Below, in pieces: positions 1-7,618 of a stretch of DNA of 64,000 bases (within the stretch, counting starts at the first letter, position 1; each line of letters begins with the position of its first letter). The notes beneath the pieces are model-generated. The model worked only from the letters and a program-made list of their open reading frames with translations. It made no database searches and was not told the DNA's origin. The position numbers were made by a program, and so were the translations under genes. Source of the DNA: Ruoffia sp044336205. Its GTDB lineage: Bacteria > Bacillota > Bacilli > Lactobacillales > Aerococcaceae. The stretch covers positions 1,860,001-1,924,000 of the forward strand of contig CP172318.1 of the NCBI GenBank assembly GCA_044336205.1, written 5' to 3'.

Positions 1-1319
1 TCTTGAATAACTGTTGGACGAATGTGGTATTCTTCGAATAGATTCAATGCTTTCACTGCTTCTTGTTGTTTAGATACCGCTAGTTGAATCATCGTACCTT
101 CTTTGAGCCATTGATCCATCTCTGCTTTAATTAAAGGCATCTGATGATAGAATTGATTCATACTACGGTATTGAATGTTAATCACTTCAGAGAAAGTAAT
201 GTTCGCCAGGCCTCTTTGCATAATGGAGAAATAAATCGTTGACCGTTCTTTAGAAGCGACTCTAATCTCATCATAAGCATCTAAAAGAATATCAATGCCT
301 GGTATTAATTGTCCTTTTTGAACTTCTTGCTCTATCCAATAGTAGTCTTGTTCCTTAGCATGAAATTCATTTTGCTGGATACGTCCCATTTCCATAACGA
401 TTAAGCAAGCTTCTTCATTAAGATAATCAATTAATGATGTTCCATTCTCATCCCATAATCCCATATAAGAAATTGCATACTTCAAGGGTTCGCCAAGCTC
501 TAATTGTTTCAATCGGTCTTCTTGGACGGATTGTAACCGTGCCTTCAATTCATCATCTTTAATTTGTTTAAGTTGTTTATTCAATTGTCTTTTTAAATCA
601 TCTAAGATAGAGATTTGGTGACTCAAATCAAATAATACATCTGTCGCAGGATAGAAATCAGCTGATTCAATATTCTCCTTTGATTCTTGCGTATCTGAAT
701 CGAATAAGCGGATAGAATCTAATTCAGTATCGAAAAAGTCTAAACGCACTGGCATTAGTGAATTCAACGGGAAGTAATCAATAATACCTCCGCGTATACT
801 GAACTCCCCTGGAGATTGAACCATTCCTTCGCGTTTGTAACCATATTGGTTGAACTTGCGTTCCAAATCATCACGATCGTAATCTTCCCCAATCTCAAAC
901 TGAAAGATAGAATCTCTCCATAACTCGACTGGTGTTAAACGCATTCTTAAAGCGGCGCTTGAAGCAATAATGACGCATGATTCACCGCTAGCTAAGATAT
1001 TAAGCGCTCGAACTCGCTCAATCGTGTTATCAATTGATGAGATCGAGTAAGTAACAGCCAATGACTCTTCATGAGGAAATAGGATAACTGGCACATCTGG
1101 AAGTAGATTTACTAAGTCATCGTATAAGTCTACTTGCTGTTTACTCCGAGGTTCTATCACTAGATATTGCTTAGGATGAGTTCGATATTGTTGTGCAACA
1201 AACGCGGACCTAGCACTGTCGTCTATTCCTGTAATTAAAACAGGATCACTATGTTGTGGGTTGTTTACTTGTTCAATTACATGGTTGAACGGTTGACTAT
1301 ATAAGACTGTCTCGCCCAT
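1..1319 (-). CDS. mfd: Transcription-repair coupling factor Mfd, N-terminal part (runs off left edge)
   Basis: Reading the minus strand from ATG at 1319 gives an open frame of 439 codons that leaves the window at base 1, so only the N-terminal third or so of a normally ~1170-residue protein is present. The translation starts MGETVLYSQPFNHVIEQ and contains the block SIRGGIIDYFP followed by PVRLDFFDTELDSIR, which is the UvrB-homology module typical of Mfd. Mfd removes RNA polymerase stalled at DNA lesions and recruits UvrA. The helicase/translocase and RNAP-binding domains lie outside the window. An AAAGGAG ribosome-binding site precedes the start. The gene follows pth by 86 bases on the same strand, the usual Firmicutes order. 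Confidence 0.93.
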   Translation of the reverse strand, partial: MGETVLYSQPFNHVIEQVNNPQHSDPVLITGIDDSARSAFVAQQYRTHPKQYLVIEPRSKQQVDLYDDLVNLLPDVPVILFPHEESLAVTYSISSIDNTIERVRALNILASGESCVIIASSAALRMRLTPVELWRDSIFQFEIGEDYDRDDLERKFNQYGYKREGMVQSPGEFSIRGGIIDYFPLNSLMPVRLDFFDTELDSIRLFDSDTQESKENIESADFYPATDVLFDLSHQISILDDLKRQLNKQLKQIKDDELKARLQSVQEDRLKQLELGEPLKYAISYMGLWDENGTSLIDYLNEEACLIVMEMGRIQQNEFHAKEQDYYWIEQEVQKGQLIPGIDILLDAYDEIRVASKERSTIYFSIMQRGLANITFSEVINIQYRSMNQFYHQMPLIKAEMDQWLKEGTMIQLAVSKQQEAVKALNLFEEYHIRPTVIQ

Positions 1320-1405
1320 ATATACTCCTTTCTATACAGATAATAAATGAGTATCAAGGAGCTCATCTACATGACCCCCTTCACACAATTTATTCTATTG
1401 TTGTA

Positions 1406-1966
1406 TTAATTAAATTCATTCATAATATTCGCGAACGTTTCACCATCGAGCCATGCTTCAACAGCATCGACAGCTCGATTCACTGCTTCATCTGTCGCAA
1501 TCCGATCTTCCGCAGTAAATGGCGAGAGAACGTGATCAACTACCTTCCAGCCACCTTGAGGACGTCCGATTCCAACTTTAATTCGTTTGAATTCCTTGGT
1601 ACCTAAGAGTTCAATAATGCTTTTTACACCGTTCTGTCCACCAGAACTTCCTTTAGCTCGAAGGCGAATACGACCTGGATCTAAATCTAAGTCATCATGA
1701 ATGACTAAGACATCATCTAAATCTATCCCATAATAACTCATCATGGGTACCAGTGCTTCCCCAGAGAGATTCATATATGTGAAAGGTTTCATTAGCAATG
1801 TCTTCTCTCCTGATCGATGCCATACTGTAAAGTCTGATCTGAACTTTTGATCAGTCATAGATAATTGATGACGACGTAATAATTCATCAATAACTTCAAA
1901 ACCTACATTATGACGACTCCCCTTATATTTGTTACCAGGATTCCCTAACCCTATTACTAACTTCAC
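1406..1966 (-). CDS. pth: Peptidyl-tRNA hydrolase
   Basis: Releases peptides from peptidyl-tRNAs that drop off ribosomes, recycling tRNA in the cytoplasm. The N-terminus KLVIGLGNPG, the block GSRHNVGFEVID with the catalytic His, the FTYMNLSG motif and the DDLDLDPGRIRLR block are all present, and the length (186 residues) is normal. A GTG at 1975 would add three residues, but the ribosome-binding site AAGGTGAT overlaps it. The GTG at 1966 has correct spacing and gives the family-typical MKLVIGLG start, so it is preferred. It is the first gene of a pth-mfd unit. Confidence 0.95.
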   Translation of the reverse strand: MKLVIGLGNPGNKYKGSRHNVGFEVIDELLRRHQLSMTDQKFRSDFTVWHRSGEKTLLMKPFTYMNLSGEALVPMMSYYGIDLDDVLVIHDDLDLDPGRIRLRAKGSSGGQNGVKSIIELLGTKEFKRIKVGIGRPQGGWKVVDHVLSPFTAEDRIATDEAVNRAVDAVEAWLDGETFANIMNEFN

Positions 1967-2003
1967 TTTTATCACCTTTTATTTATAATTTGAATTCTCT
2001 GAT

Positions 2004-2012
2004 AGTATATCA
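2004..2012 (-). promoter_or_regulatory. Extended -10 element, probable pth promoter
   Basis: On the minus strand the sequence TGATATACT is an extended -10 (TG-n-TATACT) about 40 bases upstream of the pth start. No convincing -35 was found, which is usual for extended -10 promoters. Confidence 0.5.
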
Positions 2013-2079
2013 TAATTTATATTATAAGTCCTTTATTCAATATATTTTCAATTTGGATACGTATTCATTATAATATATA

Positions 2080-2109
2080 TTGAAATAGCTTTAGTAATTG
2101 TGATATTAT
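2080..2109 (+). promoter_or_regulatory. Probable ldh promoter
   Basis: TTGAAA (2080-2085) and TATTAT (2104-2109) are separated by 18 bases. A GAAAGGGG ribosome-binding site and the ldh ATG follow. It lies in the divergent pth-ldh intergenic region. Confidence 0.55.
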
Positions 2110-2136
2110 GAGCATGTAAAAGAAAGGGGAATTATT

Positions 2137-3096
2137 ATGGCGAAATCTCAAGATAAAATTATATTAATTGGCGATGGGGCAGTTGGCTCAAGTTTTGCAT
2201 TTTCACTAACAATTAGTGGGGTTGGACGTGAATTAGGAATTATTGATATTGATGTAGATAAAACAGTAGGAGATGCTATGGACTTATCTAGTGCATTAGC
2301 ATACCACCCTACTAAAAAAATCTACTCAGCCCAATATTCAGATTGTCATGATGCCGATATTGTTGTAATTACTGCAGGTGCTGCTCAAAAACCTGGCGAA
2401 ACGCGATTAGATTTAGTCCACAAAAACTTAAAGATATTCAAAAAAATCGTAACATCAGTTGTTGAAACAGGATTCAATGGCATCTTCCTGATTGCAACTA
2501 ATCCTGTTGATATTCTTACTTACGCTACTTGGAAGTTCAGTGGTTTCCCTAAAGAACGCGTCATTGGTTCTGGGACTTCATTAGATACAGCCCGTTTCCG
2601 TCAAGAAATTGCTGCACTTGTCGATGTTGATGCACGGAATGTACACGGTTATATCTTAGGTGAGCACGGAGATACAGAATTCCCAGTCTGGTCGCATGCT
2701 AATATCGGAGGTTTACAAATCTACGAATGGATTAAAGATCACCCTGATACAGACGAAGAAGCATTGGCTAACGTATTCTTTAAAGTTCGAGACGCTGCTT
2801 ATGAGATTATTAAGAGAAAAGGTGCGACCTATTATGGTATTGCAGCATCACTAACAGCTATCTGCCAAGCTATCTTAGACAATACGTATTCAATCTTCCC
2901 TGTCTCTGCTTACCTTGATGGTGAGTACAATCAAGAAGATGTATTTATTGGTGTCCCCGCTGTCCTTGGTAGAGCAGGAGTTATCTCAAAAGTCGAAATT
3001 CCACTGAATGAATTAGAACAGGATCGTATGGATCACTCAGCTAACACATTACGTGAGATTATCAAAGAAGGATTCGAAAAATTAGACAACGAATAA
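2137..3096 (+). CDS. ldh: L-lactate dehydrogenase
   Basis: Reduces pyruvate to L-lactate with NADH, regenerating NAD+ at the end of glycolysis in the cytoplasm. The protein has 319 residues, the usual length. Visible features are the nucleotide-binding GDGAVGSSFAF near residue 12, the ATNPVDILTY block, GSGTSLDTARFR with the substrate-binding Arg, and GEHGDTEFPVWSHA with the catalytic His. The ATG is preceded by AAAGAAAGGGG. It is a single-gene unit with its own promoter and a strong terminator. An LDH fits a fermentative lactic-acid type metabolism. Confidence 0.97.
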   Translation: MAKSQDKIILIGDGAVGSSFAFSLTISGVGRELGIIDIDVDKTVGDAMDLSSALAYHPTKKIYSAQYSDCHDADIVVITAGAAQKPGETRLDLVHKNLKIFKKIVTSVVETGFNGIFLIATNPVDILTYATWKFSGFPKERVIGSGTSLDTARFRQEIAALVDVDARNVHGYILGEHGDTEFPVWSHANIGGLQIYEWIKDHPDTDEEALANVFFKVRDAAYEIIKRKGATYYGIAASLTAICQAILDNTYSIFPVSAYLDGEYNQEDVFIGVPAVLGRAGVISKVEIPLNELEQDRMDHSANTLREIIKEGFEKLDNE

Positions 3097-3105
3097 TAAT
3101 ACATC

Positions 3106-3156
3106 AAAAAGAAGCAACAACATCCAGAGATCACCTCAATGTTGTTGCCTCTTTTT
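3106..3156. terminator. Bidirectional terminator between ldh and the EAL gene
   Basis: An 18-base inverted repeat (3106-3123 with 3139-3156, one mismatch) has an A-run on its left and a T-run on its right, so it can end both ldh on the plus strand and the convergent EAL gene on the minus strand. Confidence 0.85.
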
Positions 3157-3196
3157 AATATCTCTACAATATCAATTCTAAGACAATGAATAATAG

Positions 3197-3913
3197 CTAT
3201 AAGTTACAGCTTTTTGCCCAATAGTAACCCTGTTGCCAATGAAACCCTTGAGCATATAACTCTTCTGACATTGACGCATCCTCTACACCTTCAATGACTA
3301 TCTTCTTTTCATGGCTTTGAGCCAAATGACGCCAAGCCTTCAAAAATAAACTAACAGTTACTTTATCAACATAACGGAAAGAGTGTAGCGAAAACTTTAA
3401 ACAATCTACTTTATCAATGTTTTTTGCTACCATCTCAAATGAATTCAAACCACTTCCCACATCATCAAAGCTCACTTTATAACCAATCAATCGCAATTGC
3501 TTAATAAAGGCTCCCATATGATTTTGTGGCACTAATTTCATATTATCTAAGAAAAAATGTTTCTCAGTGATTTCAATATTAATTTGCCCCGCATACTCTT
3601 TCAAATCCTTCAAGAAATCCCAAGTAGAAGGATGAATAAATTGTTGTGGGTGAATATTAATATTAAAGACATAGTGAGGATACTTCTGGCAGTAGGTCTC
3701 TAATTCTTCCTTGTACCAGTTTAATAATTGCTTATTTAACTCCTCGATGGCCGTATATTGATCCATTAAATTCCTTGGATAGGTTCCTGTAGTTTTCGAC
3801 CGAAGTAACACTTCGAATTCATTAATTTCTTTCCTATCTTTTGAAACCAATTGAATGATAGGTTGAAATACTAAGTACAAATCTTCTATTACTGACGAAC
3901 ATAGTTGTCCCAC
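3197..3913 (-). CDS. EAL-domain cyclic-di-GMP phosphodiesterase
   Basis: A stand-alone EAL domain of 238 residues with no membrane segment. The metal- and substrate-binding positions of active c-di-GMP phosphodiesterases are recognisable: FEVLLR (the EAL position, here EVL), NINIHPQQF, IEITE, FDDVGSG (usual DDFGTG), LKFS, IEGVE and the final QGYYWAK. It should hydrolyse c-di-GMP to pGpG; activity is inferred from these residues. The start is GTG with AAGGAGG eight bases upstream. It lies 63 bases downstream of a membrane GGDEF gene on the same strand, so synthase and hydrolase are probably co-transcribed. EAL proteins are uncommon in Lactobacillales. Confidence 0.88.
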   Translation of the reverse strand: MGQLCSSVIEDLYLVFQPIIQLVSKDRKEINEFEVLLRSKTTGTYPRNLMDQYTAIEELNKQLLNWYKEELETYCQKYPHYVFNINIHPQQFIHPSTWDFLKDLKEYAGQINIEITEKHFFLDNMKLVPQNHMGAFIKQLRLIGYKVSFDDVGSGLNSFEMVAKNIDKVDCLKFSLHSFRYVDKVTVSLFLKAWRHLAQSHEKKIVIEGVEDASMSEELYAQGFHWQQGYYWAKSCNL

Positions 3914-3976
3914 TTAGCTAACCTCCTTAAAGGAATTTTTTATGGATTCATATATCATTATATGTGAAAAATTTAC

Positions 3977-5020
3977 TTAATCAATAATTATTTGATTCTT
4001 TCCGTTTGCTTTTGCAACAAACATTGCCTTATCTGCTCGTCGGAATGTATCTAGTAACTTTTCATCCCTTCGTTGATGGGCAATTCCGATTGAAACAGTA
4101 AACTTAAGTTCTTGATTTGCATTATCAAGGATTGTTATTTGGTTCACTTTATCTTCAATTCTTTTTGCAATATTATATGCGAGTTTCTTTGTATCGTCTT
4201 TTAATACTGTTACAAATTCCTCTCCACCAAATCGGTAGAAAGAATAATCTTCGGCAGACATATTATCCAAAGCTGCACTCAACGATCTTAAAATATTATC
4301 GCCAATGAGGTGACCGTGTACATCATTAAAGGTTTTGAAATTATCAATATCTAAGATGATTAAAGCATAATCAGTCTCACCTTGTGGAATAGTCTCAATG
4401 TCTTTATAAAATTTTCGAGAATTATATAACCCTGTTAATCCATCGGTAACGGTTAATGTTGCTAATTGATAAACATCTCTTAATATAGCATTAATCATCA
4501 TTGTGAACGCAGTGCTGATGAAAATTTCAAATAACAATATTTCAAGTATGATTTTACCGCCACCTAATGTCATCATTAAGGCAGGAATTGATAAGAAGAT
4601 ATAATAATAGTTTAGTGTGAGGAGTTGTCCTAATGTCTCAAATCGTTGTTTAGCCATATTGAATACTCTATTGATAGTTAGGATAAAGAATAATGAAAAA
4701 AGTAAGTTAATAACAGAAACTTCTATGCCACCAAAAGCAAAACGAATAACAGCTAATATTCCAATAGTAGAATAGGTAATGCGTTGACCAAGAAACTTCA
4801 TACTCAAACTAAATAATATGAAACGAAAATCAAAACGAACATCCAAAATCGTTACCGAGAAATACATTAAAGCTGCTCCCACAATGGATTCAAGCGTTAT
4901 GTACTGAACTCTTTGTTTTTGAGTAAACTGATGAGCATCTAATTCCGTTTTTGAAAACTTCAATACTAAGTATATATTAATCAATATAATCCCAATATTA
5001 GCAAGTAAATTCACTAACAT
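3977..5020 (-). CDS. Membrane diguanylate cyclase (5TM-LYT-type sensor plus GGDEF)
   Basis: 347 residues. The first ~190 residues hold several hydrophobic helices, including VRFDFRFILFSL, characteristic of the 5TMR-LYT sensor family. A GGDEF domain follows, starting TDGLTGLYNSRKF. The signature is GGEEF at about residues 265-269, which is compatible with activity. The four residues where an RxxD inhibitory site would sit read AEDY, so product inhibition is probably absent. It should make c-di-GMP from GTP at the membrane. The ATG has a GGAAAGGAG site at longer than usual spacing. Genes 3977-5020 and 3197-3913 form a cyclase-phosphodiesterase pair. Confidence 0.88.
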   Translation of the reverse strand: MLVNLLANIGIILINIYLVLKFSKTELDAHQFTQKQRVQYITLESIVGAALMYFSVTILDVRFDFRFILFSLSMKFLGQRITYSTIGILAVIRFAFGGIEVSVINLLFSLFFILTINRVFNMAKQRFETLGQLLTLNYYYIFLSIPALMMTLGGGKIILEILLFEIFISTAFTMMINAILRDVYQLATLTVTDGLTGLYNSRKFYKDIETIPQGETDYALIILDIDNFKTFNDVHGHLIGDNILRSLSAALDNMSAEDYSFYRFGGEEFVTVLKDDTKKLAYNIAKRIEDKVNQITILDNANQELKFTVSIGIAHQRRDEKLLDTFRRADKAMFVAKANGKNQIIID

Positions 5021-5211
5021 AAGTGAATCTCACACTCCTTTCCTGTAATGTTAATCCTTTAAAATAACCTGTTGTATAAATATACACTAACACTTTTAAA
5101 GTATAAAGAATAATTTATATTATTTATGTGACTTCTGATAATTTTGTATATTCTTTGATTTAGTTCTGCAATAAATAGTGATCTATAGCCTAAATATGTA
5201 AATTAAAGACA

Positions 5212-5243
5212 AAGAGAACCAGTATAGAAATATTGGTTCTCTT
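5212..5243 (-). terminator. Terminator downstream of the second GGDEF gene; rest of the 5021-5392 gap appears empty
   Basis: Ten-base arms (5212-5221 with 5234-5243) give AAGAGAACCA/TGGTTCTCTT. On the minus strand the stem is followed by a U-rich run. It lies about 150 bases beyond the stop of the upstream GGDEF gene. The remaining part of the 372-base gap is AT-rich and shows no convincing coding sequence. Confidence 0.6.
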
Positions 5244-5392
5244 ACTATCTTTAATATAATTTCACATTATTATATTTATACCATTATTAATCAGCAACGA
5301 GTTAACATACTCTGTATATGTCTGAAGCATTTAATAGAGCTCTTGTGTAAGCCTTTTTTATCAAAATTCATTGAAAACTATCCTGCACTAGT

Positions 5393-6505
5393 TTATTCTT
5401 CACTAAGAATATTAAGCAGCTCTTCCGGCTCTTGTTCTGATTCTTGGAAGATAGGGCATTCATATTCAATTTCTACTCGGTTACACCCACTCTCTTTAGC
5501 TTTATATAACGCTTTATCCGCGCGTTCAAAGGTCTTAATTAGTGGCTCTTGTTCTTTTCTTTTGGCAAATCCTATTGAAACAGTGACTGTAATATAACTT
5601 AGATCCTCTAAGTAAACTTTTAATTTCTTTAATTCTTCTTGAATTTTGAAAGCTAATAACTTGGCTTGTTCTCCATCTACGTCATTGATAATCGTAACAA
5701 ACTCATCGCCTCCAAAACGATAGAATAAGTATTTATTGTCGCTTACTTTCTTTAATATATCACTCGTCTTTTTGATAACATCATCACCAACAAGGTGTCC
5801 ATAAGTATCATTGACCTTTTTGAAATGATCAATATCAATAATAAGTATTGTGTATTGCTTACCATGTTTAGATAATAACTCAATATCTGTTCTAAATTTA
5901 TTGTTATTATATAGTTGCGTTAGCCCATCTCTATTAGATAGTTTTGTTAATGCACGAACATCTTGGAAAACTGAATAAATGAATATAGTAAATAAATTTG
6001 ATACTATCAACACAACTAAGACCACAAGCCAAACAACTGCTTTACTTTCAGCCGACTTATATATAACAGGTAAATCTAATAAAATATATAGGTTCAATAA
6101 AATTAATAATTGAATAAGTGTTGTCCATCGGTTCTTTATCCATTCATAGACAGGTTTGAGTAGCAATGCAAATACTAGGGATGTACCCATACGCCAAATA
6201 GAAATATCATCCACTTGAATCCCTAGATGAAAGATACTTACTATGATAACTACAGGTATAGAGACTTTAACACCTAGGTACCTGGTTAAAAAAGCAAACA
6301 ATATCGCTCGAAAGTCAAAACGGACACCTGAAAGATAAATAGGATTATTCGTCAAAAAGAACACAACAAACGACTCAAGAATAATAAACAGGAAAATTTG
6401 TTGGAGGTTGTATAGCCTTTTTTTATATATACCCCCTCCTAGTTTCCAGATCAGGTACAAATTGATTAGTATTACAGCAATATTCGATAACAGATTGACA
6501 ATCAT
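5393..6505 (-). CDS. Second membrane diguanylate cyclase (5TM-LYT-type sensor plus GGDEF)
   Basis: A paralogue of the 3977-5020 protein: both start M(I/L)VNLL(S/A)NI and share a VRFDFR block in the membrane region. The GGDEF domain begins RDGLTQLYNNNKF and has a canonical GGDEF at about residues 265-269. The I-site position reads DNKY, so no RxxD. A C-terminal acidic tail of about 25 residues (QESEQEPEEL) is absent from the paralogue. A TTG at 6541 extends the frame by 12 residues, but the ATG at 6505 has a GGAAAGAGG site and aligns with the paralogue, so it is chosen (370 residues). It should synthesise c-di-GMP at the membrane. Confidence 0.88.
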   Translation of the reverse strand: MIVNLLSNIAVILINLYLIWKLGGGIYKKRLYNLQQIFLFIILESFVVFFLTNNPIYLSGVRFDFRAILFAFLTRYLGVKVSIPVVIIVSIFHLGIQVDDISIWRMGTSLVFALLLKPVYEWIKNRWTTLIQLLILLNLYILLDLPVIYKSAESKAVVWLVVLVVLIVSNLFTIFIYSVFQDVRALTKLSNRDGLTQLYNNNKFRTDIELLSKHGKQYTILIIDIDHFKKVNDTYGHLVGDDVIKKTSDILKKVSDNKYLFYRFGGDEFVTIINDVDGEQAKLLAFKIQEELKKLKVYLEDLSYITVTVSIGFAKRKEQEPLIKTFERADKALYKAKESGCNRVEIEYECPIFQESEQEPEELLNILSEE

Positions 6506-6766
6506 TGTGTCATACCTCTTTCCAAAATATTTTTGTTCCAAAATAAGCTGCTCATCTTAATTATTATAAAGTATACTGATATTTGAATATAAATACAATA
6601 CATATTTATTTTTTTATATGTATATATACATAAGTGTTTGAGCATAAGGTCAACGATATTAATTAAAATTTTAATTATCACAAAAAAATTATAGGATATA
6701 ATTATACTAAATATTTTCCGGTAATGAGTCCATACAATAGATAACAGTAATTAGTTCGTAACATAT

Positions 6767-6795
6767 TTGCAATCATATGTTATTTATTCTATACT
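6767..6795 (+). promoter_or_regulatory. Promoter of the secreted-protein gene
   Basis: TTGCAA (6767-6772) and TATACT (6790-6795) are separated by exactly 17 bases. Transcription would start near 6802, which supports the ATG at 6830 rather than the upstream in-frame start at 6767. The rest of the 324-base gap upstream is AT-rich and without clear features. Confidence 0.75.
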
Positions 6796-6829
6796 TAAGT
6801 GTGTCTTTTTATCTAATGGAGGAAAGAAT

Positions 6830-7564
6830 ATGGGACAATTGCACAAATATTCAATCAGCATTTTGACTATCTTACTATTAATATTAGTACAATCTGAACA
6901 AGTTATTGTGAATGCAAATATAAACAAACTCAACAATGATAGTGTCACAGCCAGTGACCTATATATTATTGATGACACAACAAAAACAATAATACACTCA
7001 AACGAATCTATAGAAACTCTTTCTACAGATGAAAATCAAAGCATTGAAACAGGTACTCCGATTACAATCTCAACAGTTGAATCAACAGCGGACACAGCAC
7101 AGACAAATCAAGCAACTTACACAGACTTAATAACAATCGTCCAATCAATACCAAGCACTTTAACTTCCTTGGCTAATAATCTACCAAACGAAGAATATTC
7201 AATGCCATGGAACACCTATAATAGTCTAACTGCACATGAAAGAGCCCAAATTATTCTAGATACTTTCTTAACTGAACGAAGTCGTTTTGATAATTTAACT
7301 AATGAACTCGTATTGTCAGAAGATCAAACGGCTCTTCAAGATAACGGCGATGAAGTTAACTTTACTAACTATTACTGGTCTGTCATTAACGAGACGACTC
7401 TTGAGTTATATAACAGTGAGAAGGAACATTCTAGTTATTTAATTCAAGATAAAGACTTAGGTTTAGTTTATCTAGTTGATTTCACCGAAAGTGAACAGTC
7501 AACCGATGAACAGGTCATATTAGAAGTAAATATTATTGAGTATCACTTTGCACCTTATAATTAA
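6830..7564 (+). CDS. Secreted protein of unknown function
   Basis: I do not recognise this family. The start is ATG 6830, with GGAGG seven bases upstream and a good promoter just before; the product has 244 residues. It has a signal peptide: positive N-terminus MGQLHKYSIS, a hydrophobic core ILTILLLILV and a likely cleavage after VNA. There is no lipobox Cys. The next ~80 residues are Ser/Thr/Glu/Asn-rich and look disordered. The last ~130 residues (from about SMPWNTYNSLTAHERAQ to the end) look folded and contain a stretch of alternating beta-like segments. No membrane anchor or LPxTG is present. It sits between a GGDEF gene and a NodB gene, so a role linked to c-di-GMP or the cell surface is possible but unproven. 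Confidence 0.75.
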   Translation: MGQLHKYSISILTILLLILVQSEQVIVNANINKLNNDSVTASDLYIIDDTTKTIIHSNESIETLSTDENQSIETGTPITISTVESTADTAQTNQATYTDLITIVQSIPSTLTSLANNLPNEEYSMPWNTYNSLTAHERAQIILDTFLTERSRFDNLTNELVLSEDQTALQDNGDEVNFTNYYWSVINETTLELYNSEKEHSSYLIQDKDLGLVYLVDFTESEQSTDEQVILEVNIIEYHFAPYN

Positions 7565-7618
7565 TAAACAAAGGCACCCTCTTAACTAAAAAATGTTAAG
7601 AGGGTGCCTTTGTTTATT
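7563..7618. terminator. Bidirectional terminator, 24-bp perfect stem
   Basis: A perfect 24-base inverted repeat (7563-7586 with 7595-7618) around an A-rich 8-base loop separates two convergent genes. Each outer arm reads TAATAAACAAAGGC from its own side, so each arm can supply tandem stop codons to the gene entering it. Confidence 0.9.
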
